A DNA stretch of 14,404 bases from assembly GCA_020627425.1 (NCBI GenBank), contig JAHKXX010000103.1, forward strand, positions 1 to 14,404, in the 5' to 3' direction. Numbering within the stretch: position 1 is the stretch's first letter; the number at the start of each line of letters is the position of its first letter. The translations under genes and the position numbers were made by a program. The notes under the pieces were generated by a model. That model saw nothing but the letters and a program-made list of their open reading frames with translations, had not been told where the DNA came from and ran no database searches. Of the stretch, positions 1 through 7,450 are shown one piece after another. The stretch comes from a bacterium. GTDB taxonomy: Bacteria; Bacillota; Clostridia; Oscillospirales; Acutalibacteraceae.

Positions 1-3
1 AAC

Positions 4-32
4 AAAGTCGAAACAACCGACTTTTATATTTT
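4..32 (+). terminator. Possible weak terminator hairpin at window start
   Basis: AAAGTCG (4-10) and CGACTTT (18-24) form a 7-bp stem with a 7-nt loop, followed by TATATTTTG. It could end a gene that lies before the window. The T-run is interrupted, so it may be only a fortuitous hairpin. Confidence 0.3.
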
Positions 33-37
33 GATTA

Positions 38-70
38 TTCCTTTTCTTTCCTTTTTCCTTTTTTCTTTTT
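38..70 (+). other. 33-nt homopyrimidine tract
   Basis: Every base from 38 to 70 is C or T, in runs such as CTTTCC and TTTTTCC; the other strand is all purine. It lies in the gene-free stretch between two hairpins. No coding potential is seen. It may be a slippage-prone low-complexity spacer; no function can be assigned. Confidence 0.6.
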
Positions 71-82
71 ATTCCTTTAAGT

Positions 83-119
83 AAAGGCACAGGGCTTTTT
101 GCTCTGTGCCTTTGCTTTT
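83..119 (+). terminator. Intrinsic terminator (plus strand)
   Basis: AAAGGCACAGGGC (83-95) pairs with GCTCTGTGCCTTT (101-113) across a TTTTT loop, a 13-bp stem with one G-T pair, followed by GCTTTTG. It probably ends a plus-strand transcription unit whose gene lies before the window, convergent with the secreted-protein gene. Confidence 0.55.
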
Positions 120-130
120 GTATTGAAAAT

Positions 131-171
131 TTCAAAATAAAATTATCCCCGTGCCATTGTGTGACACGGGG
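131..171 (-). terminator. Intrinsic terminator of the C39-like secreted protein gene
   Basis: On the minus strand CCCCGTG and CACGGGG (147-171 in plus coordinates) form a 7-bp GC stem, extendable by CA/TG past one mismatch. It is followed by ATAATTTTATTTT (146-134). It begins 6 nt past the stop codon of the gene ending at 177, the expected place for that gene's terminator. Confidence 0.7.
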
Positions 172-176
172 AGCTT

Positions 177-2090
177 TTATTCCGTAACAGTATATGTAAG
201 ATATTTTTTCTCTATATTTCCGTCGCTGTCCTTGACCTTTATGCAGACCTCATACTTTCCTGCTTCGCCTGCACGGATGCCAAGACACTTTGTAGAACTG
301 AAATCCTTCAGAACAGTCCATTTTTCTGTACCGCTCTTACGGTTGTAGTATGCGTATGTATATTCCTCGCTGCCGCCTACAGCAAATGCCTTCAGCGAAA
401 GATAGGAGCCGGACTGTACCGTGTTTGCCGAGAGTACCGACTGATTATAAAGAGCCTTTGCACAGCTTACCGTGAAATACTTCTCAAGAACTGTTCCGGT
501 GTCATCCTTTACCTTTATGCATATCTCATAATCTCCGACCTCATCGGGAGTAAGCTTGATAATGGAGGTCTTGCAGAAGTCGCTTACACATACCCATTCG
601 CTCTCGCCGGGCTTTTTGTAGTAGTAAGCATATGTATAGTTCTCAGAACCGCCTGCTCCCACTCCGTACAGCTTTACATACTCGCCTGTATATATCTTTT
701 CCGAAGAAACGCGTGAACGGTTGTAGAAGGAATGATAAGAATTAAGTGTAAAATATTTCTTTTCTACAGTGCCGCCCTCGTCCTTTACCTTTATCATAAG
801 GTCATAGCTGCATACTGCTGTGGGCTTGAACTGTACCGATGTACTTGTGCTGTATGCCTTTACAGTTGACCATGTCGACGCGGTGCTGCGCTTGTAGTAA
901 TATGCGTACTGAACATTTCCGAGTCCGCCGCTTGAATTTGCCGTCATGGTGACGGGTGTGTTTACGGTGGTGTATTCTGCCGAAACACTTGAATTGTTGT
1001 AAAGCTTCGCGTCAACCGTAAGATCAAAATACTTCTTTGCTATGCTGCGCGAGGAGTCCTTTACCTTTATCATAAGATCATAGTAGCCGGACTTTGAGGG
1101 CTTAAAGCTTGCAGAGGCGTTGGTGCTGTAGTCGCGTATAGCGCTCCATGTATCGGCGCCCTTCTTGCGATAATAAAACGCATATTGGTTAGAGCCTGTG
1201 CCGCCGCTTGACGCTGCCTTCAGAGTTACCGTCTGTCCGAGGCTTATATAAGTGCTGCTTACGGTAGAGTTGTTTTTCAGCACTGCTGTAGCCTTTTTTG
1301 CATAGTCCAGAGCTATCCAGCCGTTTTTGCCGTTGTTGCTTGTGTAGCCCCATGTATAGCCGTCATTGGTCGTCTTTTTCGTTACAGTCACCGTTACGTT
1401 GTAGCCGACTCCGCCGACAATGCTGCTCGCGGTAGTAGGCTCGCTTCTCATATTAACTCCGGTATCAGCAGTAACAGTCCATTTTTCATTTACGGTAGTT
1501 ACCTTGTAGTCCGGTTTTATAGTGCTGTCCGAGCCGAGCTTTACGTCAGGGCTTGTGACGTACCAGTAGCTGTCTACTCCGTCAATGCTGATAAGCGCTC
1601 CGGAAACACTCATTCTGCCCGAGGCGGTGTTTCTCGCAGGATCGGAGCAATAGAAAGTGCCGTTAGTATAATCTGTGAGGAGTATTGCGTGGGGATAATC
1701 ATAGTCATATGCGACTATTCCCTCCGGGTGCTGCTTCAGAAGCTCTATAAGCTGTGAGCGCGGTGAGCCTGATATATATCCGTAGTTTACGTTTATATTC
1801 TTGTAGCTGTAGCTGTGATACATTCCTACGTCTGCATACCAAAGGGTCGAACGGCAGCTTCCCTCGGTGATGTTCTTCCAGTCAGAATCTCCGCGCATCA
1901 GTGCGGTTCTTCTGAGCATCATAACATTTGATGCAAGTGTACAGGTATCGGACTCCTGCTGCTTTACAAATACGCTTGATGAGTTTATGTCGTTAAAGGA
2001 TGCAGCATCGGCAGCAACTGCGGGAACAGCAAACGCGCCCGCGGTCAGCGCCATACTCATTATCGCCGCTGCAATTTTACGTCTTATCAA
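177..2090 (-). CDS. Secreted C39-like peptidase-fold protein with SH3b domain and four Tyr-rich repeats
   Basis: 637 aa. The start is TTG at 2090, chosen because GGAGG (2100-2104) lies 9 nt upstream and a signal peptide follows directly (RRK, hydrophobic core, AVPAVAADA near residue 28). Residues 36-182 resemble the C39_2 papain-like fold: Cys50 in QESDTCTLAS, His134 in YPHAILLTDY and Asp150 in YCSDPA would be the catalytic triad. Residues 203-265 look like a bacterial SH3 domain (GVNMRSEPTTASS, then GWIALDYAKK). Four repeats of about 90 aa follow (272-359, 364-449, 456-542, 547-635), each with a YAYYY-like strand, a Trp, and an IKVKD...KKYF end, like Y_Y_Y-type beta-sandwich repeats. There is no LPXTG or transmembrane anchor, so it is probably released or held to the wall by SH3b. 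A role as a cysteine peptidase or wall-acting enzyme is inferred; the substrate is unknown. It is a single-gene unit with its own promoter and terminator. Confidence 0.85.
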   Translation of the reverse strand: MIRRKIAAAIMSMALTAGAFAVPAVAADAASFNDINSSSVFVKQQESDTCTLASNVMMLRRTALMRGDSDWKNITEGSCRSTLWYADVGMYHSYSYKNINVNYGYISGSPRSQLIELLKQHPEGIVAYDYDYPHAILLTDYTNGTFYCSDPARNTASGRMSVSGALISIDGVDSYWYVTSPDVKLGSDSTIKPDYKVTTVNEKWTVTADTGVNMRSEPTTASSIVGGVGYNVTVTVTKKTTNDGYTWGYTSNNGKNGWIALDYAKKATAVLKNNSTVSSTYISLGQTVTLKAASSGGTGSNQYAFYYRKKGADTWSAIRDYSTNASASFKPSKSGYYDLMIKVKDSSRSIAKKYFDLTVDAKLYNNSSVSAEYTTVNTPVTMTANSSGGLGNVQYAYYYKRSTASTWSTVKAYSTSTSVQFKPTAVCSYDLMIKVKDEGGTVEKKYFTLNSYHSFYNRSRVSSEKIYTGEYVKLYGVGAGGSENYTYAYYYKKPGESEWVCVSDFCKTSIIKLTPDEVGDYEICIKVKDDTGTVLEKYFTVSCAKALYNQSVLSANTVQSGSYLSLKAFAVGGSEEYTYAYYNRKSGTEKWTVLKDFSSTKCLGIRAGEAGKYEVCIKVKDSDGNIEKKYLTYTVTE

Positions 2091-2157
2091 AACTTTTTAC
2101 CTCCGTTTTGCGGATTTAAATCATTGTTACATTTTTGTAATTTTTTCGTACAGGTAT

Positions 2158-2186
2158 ATAATACACGCAAAGCTTGATTTTTTCAA
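2158..2186 (-). promoter_or_regulatory. Sigma-A-type promoter for the C39-like secreted protein
   Basis: On the minus strand TTGAAA (2186-2181) and TATTAT (2163-2158) are separated by exactly 17 nt. The start codon lies about 60 nt beyond the expected transcription start, leaving a short leader containing GGAGG. Confidence 0.7.
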
Positions 2187-2230
2187 GTGTTTTTTGAAAC
2201 TTTGTGCAATAAATATACCAAACAGCAAAA

Positions 2231-2285
2231 TTAAAAAAATAATCAGTCACTAATAAACAACAATTTTGTAACTATTAGTGACTGA
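2231..2285 (-). terminator. Bidirectional terminator hairpin ending the spoIIIA operon
   Basis: TCAGTCACTAATA (2243-2255) and TATTAGTGACTGA (2273-2285) form a perfect 13-bp stem with a 17-nt loop. The minus strand continues ATTATTTTTTTAA and the plus strand also has a TTTTTTT run at 2293-2299, so it could stop transcription both ways. It lies about 140 nt after the spoIIIAH stop. The AT-rich stem also resembles a dyad operator, but the flanking T-runs favour a terminator. Confidence 0.55.
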
Positions 2286-2423
2286 CATAATATTTTTTTG
2301 TGATAACTCCCGCATTAGAAAGCCATAATTCCTGCTATTTCCTTGTATCGCTGCACCGCAAACATAAGGTCCCGGCGGTCTTGTCTATGTTTTTCAGCCC
2401 CGATACTGTACAGCTTTCGCAGG
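2286..2423 (-). other. Long 3' untranslated region after spoIIIAH with a startless open frame
   Basis: Between the spoIIIAH stop and the hairpin the minus strand holds one frame open from about 2435 to the TAA at 2315-2317. It reads DLRKLYSIGAEKHRQDRRD, then LMFAVQRYKEIAGIMAF, which is amphipathic and protein-like. It has no ATG/GTG/TTG preceded by a ribosome binding site. It may be a degraded gene end or chance; no gene is called. Confidence 0.3.
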
Positions 2424-3020
2424 TCAGACCTCGCTTATCGTTATTTTATCAAACTCAACACCGCAGTTTCGTTTAACAGAGTCCTTTATCGCGATGGCAA
2501 GCGCCTCACTTAGCTTTCCCTTGGGAACTATTACGCTGCATGAGCTTTGGTTTATACTGACAATGCAGTCGCTAAAGCCCTTTGATATTATTTCCGTTTC
2601 TATATCCGACTCAGCCTTTATATTGTCTGCAAGCTCCTGTGCAGCTTCCACGGCTTTTTGCTTTGCGCTGCCGTCGCTGTTAATATCGGAGACGATTTTC
2701 TCCAGACCTGCCTGCGCCTGCTTTCGGGCGCTGTCGCGCTTGGTGCGTTCTGTAGTAAAAAATGTATCGTGGTCAGTAACGGTCTTTGACGACTGTTCTG
2801 TTTCGGACTCCTGTTTTGACTGCTGTGTCGAGGTTGTTTTTACAGCAGACACATCGGTATTCACATAAGTAGTCTGTCCGAGCTGCTTTGTGCTCGACAG
2901 CGACGACGATTCAACCGTACTGACAGGCTGCCCTGATGAAAACTGCCAGTTAAGGTACACGGCAGCTCCGAGCGCTACGACCATTCCTGCAATTACCAAC
3001 TGTCTTTTTCCGAATTTCAT
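2424..3020 (-). CDS. spoIIIAH: Stage III sporulation protein AH
   Basis: 198 aa from the ATG at 3020, chosen over an in-frame start at 3128 because GGGGAGGAG sits just upstream and the N-terminal anchor MKFGKRQLVIAGMVVALGAA then starts the protein, as in the family. Residues 8-24 are the single membrane segment. A Ser/Thr/Gln-rich linker (about 25-80) and a charged helix (about 90-130) follow. The C-terminal part, with ISKGFSDCIVSINQ and VKRNCGVEFDKITI, is the ring-building-motif domain that in Bacillus binds SpoIIQ from the forespore, forming the intercellular channel. It is the last gene of the operon. The gap to spoIIIAG is 76 nt, unusually wide for this operon. Mother-cell membrane; expected to be sigma-E controlled. 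Confidence 0.92.
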   Translation of the reverse strand: MKFGKRQLVIAGMVVALGAAVYLNWQFSSGQPVSTVESSSLSSTKQLGQTTYVNTDVSAVKTTSTQQSKQESETEQSSKTVTDHDTFFTTERTKRDSARKQAQAGLEKIVSDINSDGSAKQKAVEAAQELADNIKAESDIETEIISKGFSDCIVSINQSSCSVIVPKGKLSEALAIAIKDSVKRNCGVEFDKITISEV

Positions 3021-3096
3021 AAAACTCCTCCCCTGCGCTAAACCATAAGAATACAAATTACGTCTGTGTGTGTTGTCGGTTTTCTGTGTACCGGTG

Positions 3097-3687
3097 CTAT
3101 GCCGGAGCAAGCTTGGTGACAAATACAAGTGCCTCGGAAATATTCAGAGCTGCCGAGACTGCGGCTTTTATATCGGAGCATACAGCCTCGTTATCACCTC
3201 CGTCACATACAACGAGCACACCGTTTACCTGCGGCATCGCCCTGCCGGTGCTCAGTGCCTTTTCAGAGCCGTCCTTTTGTCTGACTATTATACATTCCTT
3301 TTTTTCGTTGCTTTGTTTGTCCGCGTTTTCGTTGTTATCGCGTTTTTCCGAGGTCTCCTTTTGCTGAGTGTTGTTGTCGGTGGCGTACAGCTCGATCTCG
3401 GTGTTTTTCAGAGTAAGCATTATCTTTGTTCTGCCTGCTCCCTCTATACTCGCGATCATATTGCCAAGCTCCTCACTGAGCGCCATACGGTAATCCTCCG
3501 CGTTTACTGCGGATTCATCCGTACTGCTCTGTGCCGTATCCTTTGCGCTGCCCGGTAAAACAGAGGATAGAAACAGCACCCCCACGGCAAGCAGACCTAT
3601 CGCGACAATAAGCTTCAGCATATTGTCGCCCTTTTTTATTTTCTCCAAAAGAGAAGTGATCCCGTCCTTTTTATCGGAATTATTCAT
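3097..3687 (-). CDS. spoIIIAG: Stage III sporulation protein AG
   Basis: 196 aa (Bacillus homologue about 229). The ATG at 3687 has AAGGA 5 nt upstream. A short cytoplasmic N-terminus (NNSDKKDGITSLLEKIKKG) precedes a membrane helix at about residues 23-44 (MLKLIVAIGLLAVGVLFLSS). The soluble part begins with GNMIASIEGAGRTKIMLTL and ends with VCDGGDNEAVCSDIKAAVSA and LNISEALVFV, the conserved pattern of the FliF/EscJ-like ring-building domain. Between them (about 108-135) is a charged Lys/Glu/Asn insert. In Bacillus SpoIIIAG forms a large ring in the mother-cell membrane engulfing the forespore. It lies 17 nt after spoIIIAF. Confidence 0.93.
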   Translation of the reverse strand: MNNSDKKDGITSLLEKIKKGDNMLKLIVAIGLLAVGVLFLSSVLPGSAKDTAQSSTDESAVNAEDYRMALSEELGNMIASIEGAGRTKIMLTLKNTEIELYATDNNTQQKETSEKRDNNENADKQSNEKKECIIVRQKDGSEKALSTGRAMPQVNGVLVVCDGGDNEAVCSDIKAAVSAALNISEALVFVTKLAPA

Positions 3688-3704
3688 AGTCCTTCCTTTC
3701 AGGC

Positions 3705-4169
3705 TTACCTTTCGGCTCTTACCTCTGACTCAATACCAAGCTTTTCACGCATAACCGATCTTACTCTGTTGCATTTGAACATATCGTCACGCGACAGAAT
3801 AATTTTCGCCCTTATTAATGATATGCTGTTGTCCTCATCAATATCCATAGTAACATTGACCTCCCCCGGTGTGATACCCTCGCTTTTCAGTGTACTGACT
3901 ATCAGCCCGGACAGCTCCTTTTCCAGTATGGTCTTTTCGCTTTGAAGTATTGCCCCGGAAAAATCACTCTGCTCCGGGATCTCTATAGCGTCCCCTATAT
4001 TCCCTATATCGCAGGATAAAAACGGACCTATCACAATACACAGCAAAAACGCTCCGATAACAAGCCTGACCGTTTTTTGGAGCTTTGTACCTGACACTAT
4101 CAGCTCGAGTACGGCACAGATCACACTGCCGACACAAAGTGAACCTGCATATGCCGATATATATTCCAA
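3705..4169 (-). CDS. spoIIIAF: Stage III sporulation protein AF
   Basis: 154 aa from the TTG at 4169. A longer frame starts at another TTG (4196), overlapping spoIIIAE. The shorter start is preferred because GGAAAGGA lies about 10 nt upstream, it begins 7 nt past the spoIIIAE stop, and the protein then starts MEYISAYAGSLCVGSVICAV, directly with the first membrane helix as in the family. A second helix follows (VRLVIGAFLLCIVIGPFLS). The soluble C-terminal domain carries ILSRDDMFKCNRVRSVMREK and a Glu-rich segment; SpoIIIAF is also predicted to have a ring-building fold. Shorter than the Bacillus protein (about 206 aa). It acts in the mother-cell membrane as part of the SpoIIIA complex. Confidence 0.88.
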   Translation of the reverse strand: MEYISAYAGSLCVGSVICAVLELIVSGTKLQKTVRLVIGAFLLCIVIGPFLSCDIGNIGDAIEIPEQSDFSGAILQSEKTILEKELSGLIVSTLKSEGITPGEVNVTMDIDEDNSISLIRAKIILSRDDMFKCNRVRSVMREKLGIESEVRAER

Positions 4170-4176
4170 GTCATTT

Positions 4177-5319
4177 TCATCCTTTCCTTCCGACAAGAAG
4201 TATCAGGGCTGTAGAGATCATAAGTATTACCGCTATACACAGCAGCAGCCCTGTCAGTATAGCTATGCCGCGTGACAGTGCTTTAATAAATGCAGTCAGC
4301 TGCACCGTCCCGAAAAGCTCCGACACGGACGACAGTATAAACAACGTTATCTGCCACATGACCGTACTGCTGATAACCGGCAGGAATATAACGGACGACG
4401 CTATTATAACGAATACTCCTGCGCCGGAGCGCAGCAGCTCCAGACTGCCGCTGAAGGCTGTGATAGTCTCCCCGAGAACTCCGCCGACAACCGGTACAAA
4501 GGAACCCACCGCAAAGCGCAGTGCGCGGCGGCTTACATTATCTAGCGACGAGCTAATCACCGACTGAAGCGACAGCACCGTCACAAAGACCGACATAGAG
4601 AAGGTTATAAGCCACTTTGCAAGGCTGTATGCCATATCGCACAGACCCTTGAGGTTTTTCCCCGGGGACAGCGACGAGGTTATGGACAGTGCGATATATG
4701 CGTTCACAAACGGCGTTATCACCTTGCCCGAGAGCAGAGACACCACCTGACTGAAGGTCATCATAGCAGTATAGTAGCCCTCTGACGTCAGGTTGCTGCC
4801 GCTGCTGATAAGCAGCCCGGACAGTACAGGCACAAACACCGTCATAAATCCCGACACATCACTCAGCACCCGTGAAGCCTCCTCTACTGCCGTACATATC
4901 GGTGCGGCTATAGTAAGGCTGAAGCAGGCTACTCCGACCGTACTCAGAGCAAGAGAGAGCTTCCCCGGGCTTATCCCCGAAAAAAATCCCTCACACAGGG
5001 AGCACAGCAAAAGAATACCTATACATACCGCAAGGCTTCCGAGCGGTGTTTTTGACTGCTCCGATATTACCGACATTGTATCGGAAAAAAACAGGGAAAA
5101 ATTAAAATTAGTCAGATCTCTGTAATTAAACGAATCTATACCTATTTCCGACAATCTTTCCTTTGTTCTGTCGGGCAGTGAATCGTATATTTCCTCGGCA
5201 CCCGATAGTGAGAGCTGTTCCTTTTCTACTTCGCTCTCATTATCCTGTACGGCATATACCGTATACGGGCAAAAAAGAACGACAGCAAATATAATAAAAA
5301 ATATCAGGATTCTTTTGAT
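4177..5319 (-). CDS. spoIIIAE: Stage III sporulation protein AE, with non-canonical start
   Basis: 380 aa if started at ATC (5319); the first ordinary start is a TTG at 5154 (325 aa). The frame is open 55 codons further upstream and encodes a clear signal peptide: IKRILIFFIIFAVVLFCPY then TVYA, followed by an acidic stretch (DNESEVEKEQ) and IYDSLPDRTKERLSEIGIDS, as expected for the SpoIIIAE N-terminus. No ATG, GTG or TTG precedes the signal peptide. AAGGAAGGG (5326-5334) lies 6 nt before an ATC and directly next to an ATA. The rest is a polytopic membrane protein with six to eight helices, including the Gly/Ser-rich LLSGKVITPF and FAVGSFVPVVGGVLGETI regions typical of the family. Role: core membrane part of the SpoIIIA complex. 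Either an AUC/AUA start is used or there is a sequence error. Confidence 0.85.
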   Translation of the reverse strand: MKRILIFFIIFAVVLFCPYTVYAVQDNESEVEKEQLSLSGAEEIYDSLPDRTKERLSEIGIDSFNYRDLTNFNFSLFFSDTMSVISEQSKTPLGSLAVCIGILLLCSLCEGFFSGISPGKLSLALSTVGVACFSLTIAAPICTAVEEASRVLSDVSGFMTVFVPVLSGLLISSGSNLTSEGYYTAMMTFSQVVSLLSGKVITPFVNAYIALSITSSLSPGKNLKGLCDMAYSLAKWLITFSMSVFVTVLSLQSVISSSLDNVSRRALRFAVGSFVPVVGGVLGETITAFSGSLELLRSGAGVFVIIASSVIFLPVISSTVMWQITLFILSSVSELFGTVQLTAFIKALSRGIAILTGLLLCIAVILMISTALILLVGRKG

Positions 5320-5325
5320 CGTTAT

Positions 5326-5334
5326 CCCTTCCTT
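5326..5334 (-). promoter_or_regulatory. Ribosome binding site that places the spoIIIAE start upstream
   Basis: AAGGAAGGG on the minus strand is the best Shine-Dalgarno match between the spoIIIAD stop (5348) and the spoIIIAE signal peptide. It is 6 nt from ATC and 0 nt from ATA, so it supports initiation at the signal peptide rather than at the TTG 165 nt downstream. Confidence 0.6.
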
Positions 5335-5347
5335 TTTATTTTGAGAG

Positions 5348-5740
5348 CTATTTTGAGATCAGGCCGAGCGCAGCGTTCAGTATACCTATAAACATAGGCA
5401 TAGCGTTTATTATGATCGCTGCCGTACATGCAAGCTCTACCCTTGAGGCAATAGACGACTGACCCGAGTCCCGGCATATATCCGACACAAGCTGGCACAG
5501 AATACCTATGCCTACAGCCTTCAGGAGTATTGAAACATATTCCGTGTTGATTTTTGCGCTGCTTGTAAAGTCATTTACAGTCTCTATGACAGAGCCTATT
5601 CCGTCTGCCGCCTTTACAAGTATTATTATGCCTGCACCTATGGCGACAAGCATAGATATTTCGGGAGAGTATTTTTTCAGCGACACCGCGCAGACGGCTC
5701 CGCAGATCGCCGCACCCAGAACAAAAGGTATATCGTTCAA
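5348..5740 (-). CDS. spoIIIAD: Stage III sporulation protein AD
   Basis: 130 aa, very close to the family length. The start is TTG inside TTGA, overlapping the spoIIIAC stop by 4 nt, so translation is probably coupled; the ribosome binding site is weak. Four hydrophobic helices are visible: FVLGAAICGAVCAVSL, ISMLVAIGAGIIILV, TEYVSILLKAVGIGILCQLV and ELACTAAIIINAMPMFIGIL. The conserved KAVGIGILCQLVSDICRDSG segment and the AS-RVELA-AAI pattern identify the SpoIIIAC/AD family. It is a small integral membrane component of the SpoIIIA channel complex with no catalytic motif. Confidence 0.93.
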   Translation of the reverse strand: MNDIPFVLGAAICGAVCAVSLKKYSPEISMLVAIGAGIIILVKAADGIGSVIETVNDFTSSAKINTEYVSILLKAVGIGILCQLVSDICRDSGQSSIASRVELACTAAIIINAMPMFIGILNAALGLISK

Positions 5741-5931
5741 AATCCGAAAAGTGACTCTATTGTGGTGAACAGCTCTGCTATCTGTTTTACAAGTATCAGC
5801 AGCACCACGATCAGACCGGCAAGGGTCGTCATCATCGCCTGCTCCTCCCGTCCCGAACGCGAGAGTACAAGGCTCAGCACAGACACGATTATTCCTATTG
5901 CCGCTATTTTAAAAATAAGGTCTACATTCAT
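5737..5931 (-). CDS. spoIIIAC: Stage III sporulation protein AC
   Basis: 64 aa (Bacillus 68). The ATG at 5931 is preceded by AGGAAGGAT. Two membrane helices, IFKIAAIGIIVSVLSLVL and MMTTLAGLIVVLLILVKQIA, are joined by a polar SRSGREEQA turn, the standard SpoIIIAC topology. It lies 14 nt after spoIIIAB and overlaps spoIIIAD by 4 nt. Sequence-related to the first half of SpoIIIAD, and presumed to be a membrane subunit of the same complex. Confidence 0.93.
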   Translation of the reverse strand: MNVDLIFKIAAIGIIVSVLSLVLSRSGREEQAMMTTLAGLIVVLLILVKQIAELFTTIESLFGF

Positions 5932-5945
5932 ATCCTTCCTCCGGT

Positions 5946-6452
5946 TCAGACGACTGTAACAGCTATTATAACTCCTGCAAAGGCACCGGTTATTCTGTAT
6001 ATTTTCTTTTTATCCGCGGCTTCTCTTTCCAGAGTCTCCAGTCTTTGTCTCAGCATATCCTGCTTTAAAGCGATTTTTTTGATCTCGCCGTCTCTATCGG
6101 ATATGCCGAAGTCAGACATAAAAGACCTCAGCAAAGAATAGTCCTCGCCCCTCAGTCTGTATCGGGGTCTGACGCTGTCAACAGCCATACCCCAGGCAAT
6201 ATCCGGAGAAACATTATTTTTTATAAGTTGCAGAGTCTCCGACTGTATTTCTCCTATCCGCTTGCCGGAGTCAAGAGAAAGCAGTTCCTCTATACCGCAA
6301 AGAGCATAGCCTATCGCACTGCGGCACTGAGTAAGATAGTATAAGTATTCACGAAGCAGCAGCAGCCTGTTTTCCACAAGACGCGAAAAATACACTCCTG
6401 TCAAGGTTCCGAGTATAACTGTAAGTACCGAAAATGAGATTTTTAGGATCAT
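5946..6452 (-). CDS. spoIIIAB: Stage III sporulation protein AB
   Basis: 168 aa from the ATG at 6452. A GTG at 6473 that overlaps the spoIIIAA stop (GTGA) gives 175 aa, but the ATG has AGGAG 10 nt upstream and places the N-terminal helix ILKISFSVLTVILGTLTGVY at the very start, as in the family. A helical cytoplasmic or coiled region follows (RLVENRLLLLREYLYYLTQC; then EIKKIALKQDMLRQRLETLE and REAADKKK), and a C-terminal membrane helix (ITGAFAGVIIAVTVV) ends the protein. This two-helix hairpin architecture resembles GspF-type platform proteins, to which SpoIIIAB has been compared. It probably partners the SpoIIIAA ATPase. Confidence 0.92.
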   Translation of the reverse strand: MILKISFSVLTVILGTLTGVYFSRLVENRLLLLREYLYYLTQCRSAIGYALCGIEELLSLDSGKRIGEIQSETLQLIKNNVSPDIAWGMAVDSVRPRYRLRGEDYSLLRSFMSDFGISDRDGEIKKIALKQDMLRQRLETLEREAADKKKIYRITGAFAGVIIAVTVV

Positions 6453-6469
6453 ATTATTTTCACTCCTGT

Positions 6470-7390
6470 TCACAGTGTTATTATTTCCTCTGTTCTCAGA
6501 CTCCTGAGTATAACCGCATACTTAAACGCGCCCGTATCCAGCAGTTTTTTTGATTGTCTTCGCCGCAGCAGCTCATCTATACTGCCTGCATGTATCGTAG
6601 CGAAAAACAGCACTCCTGCGTTCAGTCCTGCTATCACTGAGTCAGCGTCCGAATCATCCCCGATCTCATCAACGGCTATCACATTTGGTGACATACTTCT
6701 CAGCGCACTGATGATCCCGTCTTTTTTAGAATAGCCGTTAAACACATCACAAAGTCCCACGTCGCACCCGGCAATACCGGAATATGTCCCCGAAAGCTCA
6801 CCCCTTTCGTCTATAAGAGATATACGCATCATCTTACATCCGCGCCCGATAGAAACGCTTCTTGCAAGGTCTCTGAGCAAAGTGGTTTTTCCGTCAGAGG
6901 GTTTACCGGCGATAAGCACTCCTCCGTCTATCGGGGCTATTTTTGATATAAGTCCGTCTGCCGCGCCGATTATCTGGCGAGCTATTCTGATATTAAGTGA
7001 GGAGATATGATCTACAGCGCTTATAATACCGTTCTCATTCTTTGCCGTACCGCACAGTCCCACCCTATGACCTCCGCGAACTGTGATATACCCGTTTTTT
7101 ATTTCATCACGATGAGTATATACGGAATAGGAGCAAAGACGTCTATAGGTATCATAGATATTCTTTTGAGTAGCGCATATCGTCCTTTCGCTTGGAGAGT
7201 AGCATATACTTCCGTTTTTATCGGTGAAATATACATCTCTCCCGTCTGAAAATGCGACCGGCTTACCCGTACGAAGTCTTACCTCCTGAACCGTTCTCTT
7301 TTTACCGTCGGGTATCCTTTGTATACTCTCCCTGAGCCCGTCACATATTATTTCCGTTGCATTATTGAAGCTTTCTGTTCCCTTACACAT
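6470..7390 (-). CDS. spoIIIAA: Stage III sporulation protein AA (secretion-type ATPase)
   Basis: 306 aa, usual length. The ATG at 7390 follows AAGGGAAAAGTGAT. Walker A is GKPSDGKT (162-169) and Walker B is VIAVDEIG (237-244). ISLIDERGELSG (190-201) and ATIHAG (264-269) match the conserved acidic and histidine boxes of the SpoIIIAA/GspE-like ATPases. The N-terminal third contains QEVRLRTGKPVAF and GYITVRGGHRVGLCG, typical of this family. It is a cytoplasmic ATPase on the mother-cell side, thought to energise the SpoIIIA transenvelope complex. First gene of the operon; all key nucleotide-binding residues are present. Confidence 0.95.
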   Translation of the reverse strand: MCKGTESFNNATEIICDGLRESIQRIPDGKKRTVQEVRLRTGKPVAFSDGRDVYFTDKNGSICYSPSERTICATQKNIYDTYRRLCSYSVYTHRDEIKNGYITVRGGHRVGLCGTAKNENGIISAVDHISSLNIRIARQIIGAADGLISKIAPIDGGVLIAGKPSDGKTTLLRDLARSVSIGRGCKMMRISLIDERGELSGTYSGIAGCDVGLCDVFNGYSKKDGIISALRSMSPNVIAVDEIGDDSDADSVIAGLNAGVLFFATIHAGSIDELLRRRQSKKLLDTGAFKYAVILRSLRTEEIITL

Positions 7391-7416
7391 ATCACTTTTC
7401 CCTTCACTGCTTTTTA

Positions 7417-7447
7417 TATCTATACTCCCCCTCCCCCAAAATTATTC
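7417..7447 (-). promoter_or_regulatory. Candidate sigma-E-like promoter of the spoIIIA operon
   Basis: On the minus strand GAATAATT (7447-7440) and GTATAGAT (7425-7418) are separated by 14 nt of G/A-rich sequence, roughly the ATATT and CATA-type elements and spacing of sigma-E promoters. It lies about 30 nt before the spoIIIAA start. Known biology puts spoIIIA under sigma-E; the match here is imperfect. Confidence 0.3.
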
Positions 7448-7450
7448 CCG

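Noticed and set aside
3021..3128. Longer N-terminus for SpoIIIAH
   Set aside because: The extension overlaps spoIIIAG, has no RBS and would put polar residues before the usual membrane anchor; the ATG at 3020 has a strong GGAGG.
3068..5125. Plus-strand ORFs opposite spoIIIAE-AH
   Set aside because: All lie antisense to recognised sporulation genes and show no family features.
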